Source: an uncultured Clostridia bacterium (lineage in GTDB: Bacteria > Bacillota > Clostridia > Lachnospirales > Bianqueaceae). From it: a stretch of 41,461 bases of DNA. This document shows positions 15,405-24,200 of the stretch, in pieces; positions within the stretch are counted from its first letter, which is position 1, and each line of letters starts with the position of its first letter. Both the position numbers and the translations under genes were made by a program. The DNA lies in assembly GCA_937892735.1 (NCBI GenBank), contig CALBGL010000070.1:1-41461 (forward strand), given 5' to 3'. Under the pieces are notes generated by a model. The model did not search any database, was not told the DNA's origin, and saw only the letters and a list, made by a program, of their open reading frames with translations.

Positions 15405-17351
15405 ATGTTACAAGTCGGGACGGTGCTGACGGGCCGATACGAATTATTGGAGCAGATCGGTTCTGGGGGCATGGCGGTCGTATTTCGCGGAATGGACCTG
15501 AAGCTGCACCGGGAGGTCGCGGTCAAGGTTATGCGGGAAGATTTTATCAATGATCCGGTACAGGTGGAGAAATTCCGTAAGGAAGCGCATGCCATTGCCA
15601 TGCTGACACATCCCAACATCGTAGGAATCTACGACATTGGTACGGAGCAAGGGCTGGAGTATATGGTGAAGGAATATGTGGATGGCCTGACGCTGAAGGA
15701 GTACATTCAGCGCCGTCATCATATGAATTCCGACGAAATTGTCAAGGTTACGCTGAAGATCGCGGAAGCCTTGAAAGCAGCGCACGCCAGCAATATCATA
15801 CATAGGGATATCAAGCCCCAGAATGTGCTGGTCACTCCCAAGGGAGAAGTGAAGGTGACGGATTTCGGAATTGCCAAGTTTACCAATTCGGGTACGATCA
15901 CGGACCATAAGGAGACGATGGGATCCGTGCATTATCTCTCGCCGGAACAGGCCAGAGGACTGCCGGTGGATGAGCGGAGTGATTTGTATTCACTGGGAAT
16001 CACCATGTACGAGATGGCGGTAGGACGGCCTCCTTTTGATGGCGACACGCCTGTCGCGGTAGCCATGCAGCAATTGAATGCGCCTACGCCTTCGCCTAGA
16101 GAGGCGGTACCGGAATTGTGGCCGGGGCTGGAGACCATTATTTTCGGACTGACGAGGAAGAATCCGGTGGATCGCTATCAGAGCGCAGAGGAGTTGATAG
16201 CGGATCTGAAGAAAGTTTATAAGGATCCCAGTCATGGGGGAATTCAAGAGCGGCAGACGACGCCGATCGCTCCTTCCGAAATGAAACTGAAGCGGCATGA
16301 AGATACGGTATCTCGGGGACCGGTCAAGAAAACACAACCTCCCAGGGAGAAGACCTTCTGGGAAAAGTACAGTACCCCACTGCTGGGATCTGTCTTAGGA
16401 CTTTTGGTCATCGTGCTGGCAATCGTGGTGGTGACAGGGATCATGTCGTCTACGCAGGTGCAGACAAGCGCCGGATATCTGCCGAGTTTTGTGGGCAAGA
16501 GTGTGGAAGCGGCGTTGCAGGAAGTGCAGGATGGCAATCTGAACGTACAGTTTGCGGAGGAACAGACGGAGATTTTCAGCGACGCCTATGAGGCAGGTAT
16601 CATCGCGGGTCAATCGCCGGATGCGGGAACACAGATTCCCGAGGGAGAGATCCTGACTGTGACGCTGACAGTGAGTAAGGGAGCTAGGGAAGTTACCACA
16701 GTGCCCGACTATCTGGAGAATCGTTATGAGGATGCGATTCAGGATCTGGCAGCTCGGGGAATTCGATACCGTGTGGAGGTGGCCGAGGATGAAGGCGGCC
16801 AGAGCGGATTGATTGTGGACCAGTCTCCCAGACCGGGGGAGGAGCTGACAGAAAACACGGAGGTCGTTTTATACGTGGCTGTAGCACAGGAAGAGCTGAC
16901 GACGGTGCCGGATCTGTATGATAAGACTGAAGAAGAGGCCAGAGCGCTGTTGGAAGAAGCAGAACTCAACATTGGAACGATTACCAGATCCACGAGCTCT
17001 GAGGTAGAAGAAGGACACATCATTGCGCAGGGAATCGCGAGTGGAAAACAGGTGAACAAAGATAGTGCCGTAGCCATTACGATTAGCATGGGACCCTATG
17101 AAGGAACTTCCGAGCAGGATGCAGGATCCTTCGTGATTAACGAAGAGTTGTTTGGGGGTACCTCGCAGGATGCGGCTCAGGTGACAGTCATTGCCAGAGT
17201 TAACGGGGAAAACGTGACACTTCTGGATCAGATGGTTACTCGGGCGCAGCTGATGCAGGAAGCAATCTGGGTGAATTATCCCGTGGGAAGTCGTGCCATT
17301 CAGGTGCTTTTAGATGGTACGGAAGTGTTGAATATCAGCGTAGGGAATTAA
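15405..17351 (+). CDS. prkC: PASTA-domain Ser/Thr protein kinase (PrkC/Stk)
   Basis: A 648-residue membrane kinase. The cytoplasmic Hanks-type domain (about 1-275) has the glycine loop GSGGMAVVFRG, lysine K41 in VAVKV, catalytic HRDIKPQN (about 136-143) and DFG in VTDFGIAKF. A linker with TPIAPS and many charged residues leads to one membrane segment (about 325-348), then three extracellular PASTA repeats (about 357-565) of the type VPDYLENRYEDAIQDL and VPDLYDKTEEEARALL, which bind peptidoglycan fragments, and a C-terminal domain. Such kinases sense muropeptides and tune cell wall synthesis, division and spore germination. The neighbour rsgA encodes a ribosome-assembly GTPase reported as a kinase substrate in Bacillus. 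Confidence 0.96.
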   Translation: MLQVGTVLTGRYELLEQIGSGGMAVVFRGMDLKLHREVAVKVMREDFINDPVQVEKFRKEAHAIAMLTHPNIVGIYDIGTEQGLEYMVKEYVDGLTLKEYIQRRHHMNSDEIVKVTLKIAEALKAAHASNIIHRDIKPQNVLVTPKGEVKVTDFGIAKFTNSGTITDHKETMGSVHYLSPEQARGLPVDERSDLYSLGITMYEMAVGRPPFDGDTPVAVAMQQLNAPTPSPREAVPELWPGLETIIFGLTRKNPVDRYQSAEELIADLKKVYKDPSHGGIQERQTTPIAPSEMKLKRHEDTVSRGPVKKTQPPREKTFWEKYSTPLLGSVLGLLVIVLAIVVVTGIMSSTQVQTSAGYLPSFVGKSVEAALQEVQDGNLNVQFAEEQTEIFSDAYEAGIIAGQSPDAGTQIPEGEILTVTLTVSKGAREVTTVPDYLENRYEDAIQDLAARGIRYRVEVAEDEGGQSGLIVDQSPRPGEELTENTEVVLYVAVAQEELTTVPDLYDKTEEEARALLEEAELNIGTITRSTSSEVEEGHIIAQGIASGKQVNKDSAVAITISMGPYEGTSEQDAGSFVINEELFGGTSQDAAQVTVIARVNGENVTLLDQMVTRAQLMQEAIWVNYPVGSRAIQVLLDGTEVLNISVGN

Positions 17352-18236
17352 ATGGAACAAGGAAGAATTATACGTGCTCTGTCCGGATTTTATGATGTGG
17401 ATAATGGACAGGAGATCGTGCGCTGCCGGGCAAAGGGCAGCTTCAGGCAGAAGAAGATCACACCTCTGGTGGGGGATGAAGTGCGCTTTGTCCCCCAGGG
17501 GCGGATTGAAGAGATACTGCCTCGGCGGAATCGCTTGATCAGACCGCCGGTTTCTAACGTGGATCAGGCAGTTATTGTTTTTGCAGCAGTCTATCCAGAG
17601 CCGCATCCCATGTTGTTAGAACATTTTCTGGTGATGGTGCATCAGCAGGGAATTCGGCCGGTGATTTGCCTGAATAAATGGGATCAAATTCAGGGCAGAG
17701 AGTGCGCTGTGGCGCTTTCTTTAGCGGAGAATTATCGGAAAGCCGGCTTTTGCGTACTGTGTACGAGCATACGAACGGGAGAAGGGATCGGGGAGCTAAA
17801 AGAGGAGCTTTCCGGCAAGGTCAGCGTATTAGCCGGTCCTTCCGGCGTAGGCAAGTCCTCGTTGTTAAACGCATTGATTCCAGGTTTGTCCCTGGAGACG
17901 GGCAGTCTGAGCGAGAAGATTCAGCGTGGAAAAAACACAACGCGCTGCGCACAGCTACTCCGGCTGGGAAATGAGGGAGGATTTGTGGCAGATACGGCAG
18001 GGTTTACTTCCTTGCGGCTTACGGATGTGACCTCACAGACGCTGGCAGACGCGTATCCCGAATTTGCTTCCTATCGGGAAGAGTGTTACTTTCCTGGGTG
18101 CAGTCATATCAGCGAACCGGAATGCAGTGTGCGGCATGCGGTAGAAACGGGGCAGATTGTAAGGGAGCGTTATGAAGGCTATCGAGCCTTATGGAAGGAA
18201 CTCAAAGCAGAAGAACAACAGGAGACGACAAAATGA
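17352..18236 (+). CDS. rsgA: Ribosome small subunit-dependent GTPase RsgA
   Basis: A 294-residue circularly permuted GTPase that checks late assembly of the 30S subunit. An N-terminal OB fold (about 1-65) is followed by the permuted GTPase motifs: G4 NKWD (about 107-110), then G1 GPSGVGKSSL (about 162-171), then G3 DTAGF (about 214-218). The C-terminal zinc-binding helical domain has CYFPGCSHISEPECSVRHAV with the Cys and His ligands (about 246-265). The ATG directly follows the prkC stop; the rpe start overlaps its stop by 4 bases. The prpC-prkC-rsgA-rpe-thiN order is a classic Firmicutes arrangement. Confidence 0.96.
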   Translation: MEQGRIIRALSGFYDVDNGQEIVRCRAKGSFRQKKITPLVGDEVRFVPQGRIEEILPRRNRLIRPPVSNVDQAVIVFAAVYPEPHPMLLEHFLVMVHQQGIRPVICLNKWDQIQGRECAVALSLAENYRKAGFCVLCTSIRTGEGIGELKEELSGKVSVLAGPSGVGKSSLLNALIPGLSLETGSLSEKIQRGKNTTRCAQLLRLGNEGGFVADTAGFTSLRLTDVTSQTLADAYPEFASYREECYFPGCSHISEPECSVRHAVETGQIVRERYEGYRALWKELKAEEQQETTK

Positions 18237-18880
18237 TCAAGATATCCGCGTCCCTCTTGGCGGCGGATTTTGCATGCCTGGGGGAAGAAGTACGACGGGT
18301 GGGAGAAGCGGGATGCGACATGGTTCATATCGACGTGATGGATGGACACTTTGTGCCCAATCTCACGATGGGACCGATGATCGTGAAGGCGATCCGTCCC
18401 TATACGGACTGTTTTTTCGATGTTCATTTGATGATTAGTGAACCGGAGCGTTATGCGGGAGCCTATATCAAGGCGGGAGCCGATGGCATTACGCTGCATG
18501 CCGAGGCATGCGGCGCGCATCTGAGGGAAGTAGTAGAAGAACTGAAGGCGCAGAAGGTGAAGGTGGGGTGTGCCATCAGTCCGGATACGCCTTGGACGGT
18601 ATTGGATCCCGTGCTGCCGCTTTTGGATATGGTGTTGGTGATGACAGTGTATCCGGGCTTCGGAGGACAGAACTTCATTGAACCCATGCTGCAGAAGGTA
18701 TGGGCATTGCGGCGCCTGTATCCCGCGTTGGATATTCAGGTGGATGGAGGAATCAATGAAGAAACAGTCGGAGAAGCGATTCGGGCCGGCGCGAATGTCA
18801 TCGTGATGGGCACAGCTTTTTTTGGCGCGAAGGATCCGGGAGAACTGGTACGCCGGGTTCGGGAGATGGATAGAACATGA
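18233..18880 (+). CDS. rpe: Ribulose-phosphate 3-epimerase
   Basis: A 215-residue TIM-barrel enzyme interconverting ribulose 5-phosphate and xylulose 5-phosphate in the pentose phosphate pathway. It begins IKISASLLAADFACLGEE and shows the family signature HIDVMDGHFVPNLTMGP (about 33-49), the second metal/proton site VDGGINEET (about 172-180) and the phosphate-binding end VIVMGTAFFGAKDP. The ATG at 18233 overlaps the rsgA stop (ATGA) and matches the family start; the open frame reaches back to 18191 only by running inside rsgA. The stop overlaps the thiN start in the same way. Confidence 0.95.
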   Translation: MIKISASLLAADFACLGEEVRRVGEAGCDMVHIDVMDGHFVPNLTMGPMIVKAIRPYTDCFFDVHLMISEPERYAGAYIKAGADGITLHAEACGAHLREVVEELKAQKVKVGCAISPDTPWTVLDPVLPLLDMVLVMTVYPGFGGQNFIEPMLQKVWALRRLYPALDIQVDGGINEETVGEAIRAGANVIVMGTAFFGAKDPGELVRRVREMDRT

Positions 18881-19542
18881 GAATACTGATCGCAACAGGA
18901 GGCAGCATGGAGATGTCCCAGGCTTTGGGACAGGCGATCCGAGCATGGAAGCCGGAACGGATCATAGCAGCGGATTCGGGCCTGCGGCATCTGGTGGCAT
19001 TGGGACTGAAACCGGACATCCTGCTGGGGGATATGGATTCGATTGATGTTTCGCTCTTACAGCAGGCGCAGGCAGAAGGAATCCAGCCGCGGGTGTATCC
19101 CTCGCATAAGGATGAGACAGACACGGAGTTAGCCATCAGTGTTGCGCGGATGCAGGGCGGAGACGACACGAGAATCTGCCTGGTCGGCGCTGCGGGTAGT
19201 CGAGTGGATCATACGGTGGCAAATTTGCATCTATTATGCCGGATCGCGCCCTATGGCGAGATATGGGACGGAAAGAGCCGGTTATGGATCCGTCAGGGTC
19301 CCTGGGAAGAAGAGGTAAGCATTCCCTCCTGGTTTGATCCAGGGCGGACGACCTATGTATCCTTTCTTCCCTTTGGCGGTCCGGTTCAGGGCGTGACGCT
19401 TCGGGAATTTGAATATCCGCTGACAGATTATTGCATGGATGCGCATGCGGTTATCGGAATCAGTAATCAACTGGTAGAGAGAAGTGGCAGGCTTTCCTTT
19501 AGAAAAGGTACGTTGTTGTGCAGCATGGTACAGGAAAAATAA
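18877..19542 (+). CDS. thiN: Thiamine pyrophosphokinase
   Basis: A 221-residue enzyme that transfers pyrophosphate from ATP to thiamine, giving the active cofactor. The catalytic domain has IIAADSGLRHLVALGLKPDILLGDMDSI (about residues 28-55) with the metal-binding DxD-type aspartates, KDETDTELAI (about 81-90) and GAAGSRVDHTVANL (about 106-119). The C-terminal beta domain is thiamine-binding. It overlaps rpe by 4 bases and closes the long operon. A weak hairpin-like stretch follows (19543-19580), without a clear terminator, so some readthrough into the next gene is possible. Confidence 0.93.
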   Translation: MRILIATGGSMEMSQALGQAIRAWKPERIIAADSGLRHLVALGLKPDILLGDMDSIDVSLLQQAQAEGIQPRVYPSHKDETDTELAISVARMQGGDDTRICLVGAAGSRVDHTVANLHLLCRIAPYGEIWDGKSRLWIRQGPWEEEVSIPSWFDPGRTTYVSFLPFGGPVQGVTLREFEYPLTDYCMDAHAVIGISNQLVERSGRLSFRKGTLLCSMVQEK

Positions 19543-19593
19543 AACGAAGAAGAAGGGAGTCTTTCTTTTGGAACGTTTATAGGGGGAATCTTT

Positions 19594-20139
19594 ATGGACA
19601 ATAAGTCTCAGAAAAGAAGTTATGGAGTCAAAGACCAATATTGTGCAGATTTTTTATGCAGAGTTCCAACGATAGAAGATATGGAAAAGAAATGGGATTA
19701 TGAAATATCGAATGCGGAGGATCCAGAAAATTGGATTGCGTGGAAGAAAAAATATATTTCCTATTTCCAAAATAAGTATAGTATTCCTTATTATGGGTTT
19801 TTAAATGGCAAAATCATTTGTGAAGCGACGGCGATGCTAAACCCGGATATTGTACAGAACAGCGAAAATCTGGTAAGTCTGTATACGGTATATTTGTGTG
19901 CGTTTCGAACAGTTTCCGAGTATCAAGGGAAAGGGTATTTCTCAAAATTGTTTCAGTATATGATAGATGATTTGAGAAAGCGGGGATTTAGAAGAGCAAC
20001 GCTAGGCGTAGAAACGGACGAGCGAAAAAATCGAGAAATATACCGTCATTATGGTTTCACGCAGTATATAAAACAAGCTGCGGAAGTATATCCCGATGGA
20101 TCGATGATTCAAGTTGATTACTATGCTAAGAATTTATAG
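19594..20139 (+). CDS. GNAT family N-acetyltransferase
   Basis: A 181-residue protein with a GNAT acyltransferase fold: the acetyl-CoA site is seen in the strand YTVYLCAFRTVSEYQGKGYFSKLFQYMI (about residues 90-117), where the QGKGYFSKL loop corresponds to motif A, and in GFRRATLGVETDERKNREIYRHYGF (about 125-149). AGGGGG lies before the ATG. It is clearly richer in A and T than the operon before it and has different codon use (many AAA, ATA and TAT codons), suggesting that it was acquired separately. It carries its own terminator. The substrate is unknown; such proteins modify drugs, peptides or small molecules. Confidence 0.82.
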   Translation: MDNKSQKRSYGVKDQYCADFLCRVPTIEDMEKKWDYEISNAEDPENWIAWKKKYISYFQNKYSIPYYGFLNGKIICEATAMLNPDIVQNSENLVSLYTVYLCAFRTVSEYQGKGYFSKLFQYMIDDLRKRGFRRATLGVETDERKNREIYRHYGFTQYIKQAAEVYPDGSMIQVDYYAKNL

Positions 20140-20159
20140 AATATAAATATCTCGAATCG

Positions 20160-20201
20160 GACCGTTGATTCGCATTTCGATGTGTAATTAACGGTCTTTT
20201 T
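20160..20201 (+). terminator. Rho-independent terminator after the GNAT gene
   Basis: GACCGTT (20160-20166) pairs with AACGGTC (20190-20196), followed by TTTTT. It ends the GNAT transcript, about 20 bases after its stop codon. Confidence 0.75.
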
Positions 20202-20248
20202 ATGCTGGATGGAACGGATATATGAATCTATCGAAAAACAGTATTATC

Positions 20249-20301
20249 TTTGCATGAATATGCAAATCGGGATTGAATGCGAAGACTCAATCCCGATTTG
20301 C
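20249..20301. repeat. Two adjacent perfect inverted repeats downstream of the minus-strand pair
   Basis: TTTGCAT (20249-20255) pairs with ATGCAAA (20260-20266), and GCAAATCGGGATTGA (20262-20276) pairs with TCAATCCCGATTTGC (20287-20301), a perfect 15-bp stem. The two share bases 20262-20266, so only one can form fully at a time. The long stem lies 8 bases beyond the stop of the 52-aa minus-strand gene. It lacks a T run on either strand, so it is either an atypical terminator or an mRNA 3'-end stabiliser. Confidence 0.75.
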
Positions 20302-20308
20302 GAACGGC

Positions 20309-20467
20309 CTAAAAGACAGCCGCAAAATAGATGCCCGCCACGGCGATCAGAATGCCCAGGATGCAATTGATCCAGAGGATGTCGATGAGTACGGCCAGCA
20401 GGATACCGCAGCCAAAACAGGCTGCCATACAGCCGATAGGGCGGGCGGGAAAACAATTTCTGCGCAA
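20309..20467 (-). CDS. Small Cys-rich membrane protein (52 aa)
   Basis: A short frame starting at TTG 20467 and ending at TAG. It encodes RRNCFPARPIGC, then a second cysteine pair in CFGCG, followed by two hydrophobic stretches split by D and N (GILLAVLIDILWI and CILGILIAVAGIYFAAVF), so it is probably membrane-inserted. A GGAGG binding site lies 8 bases upstream of the TTG, which decides the start. It lies 50 bases downstream of the 139-aa membrane-anchored protein on the same strand and is probably cotranscribed. I recall similar small proteins next to such genes in Lachnospiraceae but cannot name a function. The four cysteines near the N-terminus could bind metal. Confidence 0.65.
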   Translation of the reverse strand: MRRNCFPARPIGCMAACFGCGILLAVLIDILWINCILGILIAVAGIYFAAVF

Positions 20468-20517
20468 TGGTCTCGCCTCCCTCCTCTCTATTATATGCAG
20501 GGCCTCCTCCCGTGTGT

Positions 20518-20937
20518 TTATCGAAGAGCCTTGTCTTTGGCGGTCTCGATAGCGGCCAACAAATAATTGGCCGTATCCTGCGCGGCGCTGTCCGTCGGCG
20601 CGGTCGCCGGATCGTTACCGGCACGGACCTGTTCTTCGATATCGGCGCTGGTCTGTGCGACCAGAGGATAGACCTCGGAAATCTCCGTAGGAATCTGATA
20701 GGACACGGATTCGATGCCGGAAGCATTCATGATGACCTCGACACAGACGGTCTGTGCGCCAAACTGTACAGAGGATGTATAGAGACCGGGATAGTAGGTT
20801 TCGGCCGCAGCAGCAGGTGTTTCGGCGGAGGGCCTAAAGAAAAGGAAACACAGAAGCGCCACGATCAGGATCCCCAGGACTGCCAGGCCGACGCGGATCA
20901 GTTGGGGAAGACGAAGAGTTACAACACGAAAAGCCAT
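20518..20937 (-). CDS. Membrane-anchored protein of unknown function (139 aa)
   Basis: An N-terminal hydrophobic segment (about residues 15-33, IRVGLAVLGILIVALLCFLFF) anchors an extracytoplasmic domain with the run YYPGLYTSSVQFGAQTVCVEVIMNASGIESVSYQIP and a C-terminal part ending NYLLAAIETAKDKAL. The YxxGxYTS...VEVxMNxxGIxSV pattern is reminiscent of FMN-binding-like beta domains, but the Thr used for covalent flavin attachment is not evident; family membership is a guess. The second ATG (20937) is chosen because GGAGG lies 7 bases upstream; the ATG at 20943 is only 1 base from it. A hairpin (ATAGCCGG with CCGGCTAT, 20962-20995) lies in its presumed 5' leader. Confidence 0.75.
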   Translation of the reverse strand: MAFRVVTLRLPQLIRVGLAVLGILIVALLCFLFFRPSAETPAAAAETYYPGLYTSSVQFGAQTVCVEVIMNASGIESVSYQIPTEISEVYPLVAQTSADIEEQVRAGNDPATAPTDSAAQDTANYLLAAIETAKDKALR

Positions 20938-21058
20938 ATTCATTCCTCCAGGAAAGGATAGCCGGCGGGCCGTCCTGCACGCTCCGGCTATATACTTTTA
21001 CTGCATTTTATGAGGAGGTTCTGAAAATATGTATAGGAAAATCTTTCTGCCAGAGGGG

Positions 21059-21087
21059 TTGAGGCGAACCGCAGGATATGGTACAAT
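21059..21087 (+). promoter_or_regulatory. Promoter upstream of addB leader
   Basis: TTGAGG (21059-21064) and TACAAT (21082-21087) are 17 bases apart. The leader element copy B starts at the base after the -10 box, just as copy A does after its promoter. Confidence 0.6.
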
Positions 21088-21165
21088 GAGCGTGGCATAA
21101 CAGCTTTCTATATTGTAGCGATGGAGCCACGCTCGGAGTTTGCCGCCAAGGAGCGTCAAACTCCG
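21088..21165 (+). ncRNA. Two-hairpin leader element, copy B (upstream of addB)
   Basis: GAGCGTGGC (21088-21096) pairs with GCCACGCTC (21126-21134), followed by CGGAGTTTG (21134-21142) pairing with CAAACTCCG (21157-21165) around an inner CGC/GCG stem and the loop CAAGGA. It is similar to copy A over its whole length, including the bases from the -10 box and the first loop (ATAACAGCTTTCTA against ATGACATCTTTCTA). Confidence 0.5.
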
Positions 21166-21191
21166 AAGGAAGATAGTGTTCGTGTTACAAT

Positions 21192-21239
21192 GAGCGTAGC
21201 ATACATACGCTCCGAGTTTACCGCCAAAGGGCGTCAAAC
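21192..21239 (+). ncRNA. Two-hairpin leader element, copy C (shortened, upstream of addB)
   Basis: Copy C follows another TACAAT box (21186-21191). Its first hairpin is GAGCGTA (21192-21198) with TACGCTC (21206-21212) and a short loop; compared with A and B both arms changed together, which keeps pairing. The second hairpin keeps the loop text CCGCCAAAGGGCG but its outer stem (CGAGTTT with AAACATG) is imperfect. It ends about 30 bases before addB. Confidence 0.45.
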
Positions 21240-21268
21240 ATGGAATCAGAAGAAAGAGGAGGAGTCTC

Positions 21269-24200
21269 ATGCTGCTGCGTCTCATATTGGGAGAAGCCGG
21301 TTCCGGCAAATCCCATCGTATTCGGGAGGAGTTCCTGAAAAATACAGAGAAGCGTCCGATCCTGATTGTCCCCGAGCAGATTACGCTGCTAGAGCAGAAA
21401 AGGTTGGTGTCGGAACAGGCCGGACGGGGGCTTTTGGGCGCGGATGTGCTGAGTTTCCGCAGGCTGGCCCACCGGATTCTGGCAGAAAAAGGAGAAAAGG
21501 ATCTGGTCGTGTTAGATGAGGTGGGGAAAAGCATGCTGCTGTATCGTCTTGTGCAGGAGCTTTTCCCAGATCTGGTCTATTATGGTAAAAGTGTGCATTC
21601 CCAAGGATTTCTGCAGCGGCTCAAAACGTTGTTTTCGGAGCTGGATCAATATGGTGTGACGAATCAGGCGCTGATGGAGGCGGTAGAGGGTGCGAAGGAA
21701 GGAAGCAGCTTGCAGATGAAGCTTTCTGATCTCTGGAAGATCCGGACGCGCTTTGAAGAGGCTATGCTTCAGCATGGAGAGGTGGCTGAGAAGCTTATGG
21801 ATCGGCTGGCTGACGCGATTTTACAATCGAGACGGCTGGCGAGGGCTTCGATTTATGTAGATGATTTTTATGGTTTCACGCCGCAGCAGATTCGTGTTCT
21901 GCGGCAGCTCATGTTGCGTACGGAACAGCTTACCATTGGAATTACTATCTCAAAGCGGGCCGCAGAACAGGCGGAGTGGGGACAGGAAGAGGGAGAGGAA
22001 CTCTTTGATGTGAGCCGTCGTACGCTGCATGCACTCTATGAAGAGGCGAAGGCGTACCGAATTCCCGTACAAAAAACATTTTTTGCGCCGCGCAGACAGG
22101 ACGGGATTGCTCATACGGCCAGACAGTTGTTTCAGGTACCGTCCAGGCCCTGGAAGCAGGGGCATAGCCATGTATATCTGTATGCCGCGCCTCATCGGAG
22201 GGAAGAAGTACGACGGGTCTTTACCGAGATTTTGCGTCTGGTTCGAGATAAAGGGTATAGTTATCGTCAGATTGGAATCGCGTTGGGAGATGCGGCGGCT
22301 TATCAGGAACTGATCCGTCAATATGCTGAGGAATTTGGCATGCCTGTTTTCATGGATGAAACGCATGGGATCAAGGCGCATCCATTCATACGGATGATCC
22401 TTTCTCTGTTGCAGATGATTCGCAGCCGATGCAGTTACGATACCCTGTTCTCGTTTCTGAAGACGGGTTTTACTCCTCTTAGCAGGGAGCAGTTGGATAC
22501 CGTGGATAACCTGGCGCTGGCTCGCGGGTGGAGAGGATTTGAACGTGCAAAGGAAGCGCTGTTAGAGAGTGCGGCAGGAAGCCCCAATGAGGAGACAGTG
22601 AAGCGTTACATACAGCGGTTATCGGAGTTTTGGCAGGGGGCTGAATCTCATAAAGAGGCGAAGGCAAATTGGTGGTGTACGCATCTGCAGGAGTTTCTGA
22701 TTTCCACAGGGGCTAGGACGCTGTTGGAAGAACAGGTTAGGTCGTTGGAGAAGGAAGGATTTTATGTTCAGGCATCTCAGAATCGACAGATCTATGAGGC
22801 GGCTTGTCAGGTACTCAGCCGGATTCAGGAGATGATGGGTGATCTGCCGTTAGATGTGGATGGATTCAGCGGCATTTTGACAGCAGGGATCGGGGAGATT
22901 CGTCTCGGTATGCTTCCGCCCGTACCGGACGCGATTACAGTGGGAGACATGGACCGATCCCGCTTTCGTGAGATCAGGGCTTTGTTTCTGGTGGGATTTG
23001 GAGAAGCCTATTTTCCTAAGGTCACGCAGGATCAGGGGTTGCTGCAGGAGAGGGAGAGAGAGACACTGCCGTTTCAGCTTGCACCTGGCGGACTGCGGCA
23101 TATATACGAACAGGAGTTTCATCTATATATGCTTCTCCATCGACCGGAAGAGGCGCTGTATATTAGCTACGATGCGAGTCCGGAGAGGGGAGAACCCCGC
23201 AGGCCATCTTTATATTGGAGCCGTCTGCAGCAGATTCTGGGCCTGGATAACAGTTGGCCGAGGGAAGATCCTTTGACGCTGGCGGAGCCCATGTTTCAGA
23301 AGATGTTGGAGCAAGGAGGAAAAACATCAGACATATCTTCCTGGTTTTTGCAGCATGGTTATAGAGAAAGAATACGGCGGCTGCAAACGGGGAGCCAGAT
23401 GGGAGAGGAAGCGCTAAGTCCGCAGATGGCACGGAGGCTTTGGCAGCCGGAACAATGGGAACTGAGCGTGACGCGGATGGAACGTTACGCGCGGTGTCCA
23501 TATTCTCATTTTCTGCAGTATGGGCTTCGGCTGGCGGAGCGTGCGACATTCCGGGTCAGTTCTATGGATGACGGGCGGCTTCTGCACGGGATCCTGGAGG
23601 GCGCCAGCATGCTTTTACAGCAGTTTTTTGATATGGGTACCCGCGAAGAACAGATTGCGGAGAGCGTGAGAGAACTCTTTGCGAAAAATGAAGAAAATTT
23701 CGCGCAGTATCAGGATAATGGACGGTATCGTTTTTATTGGCGGAAGCTTCAGAAAACAGCGGTGCGGGCACTTGGGACGCTGAAAGTCCAGGTGGAGATG
23801 GGGACGTTTCGGCCAGAATATTTCGAATGGGGATTCGGAAGCGGCGCCGGCAAGAGCCTCCCGGCGGTCGAGGTGCCATTGTCTGAAGGACAGAAGCTAC
23901 GCCTTCGAGGTATTATCGACCGTGTGGATATCCTGCGGGAAGAGGGAGAGACCTATATCCGCATCCTGGATTATAAATCGGGGAATGCGAAGTTTGATGA
24001 GAGGGATATGCAAGACGGAATCGGTCTTCAGCTTCCGGTGTATCTGAAGGCGGTGTCGGAAGGGATGCGCGCCATGGGGCAGGAAGTGGTTCCTGCGGGT
24101 ATATTCTATTTTCATCTGATTCCCAGTGTGGAAAAAGTAAAGGATACGGAAAATACACCGGAGAAAATTGAAAAGAAAATAAAGGATCAGGTTCGGCTGA

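Noticed and set aside
20467..20961. Plus-strand frame of 164 codons antisense to the small membrane protein pair
   Set aside because: The minus strand has correct binding sites, a membrane segment and paired organisation; the plus frame has none of these and reads like antisense of coding sequence.
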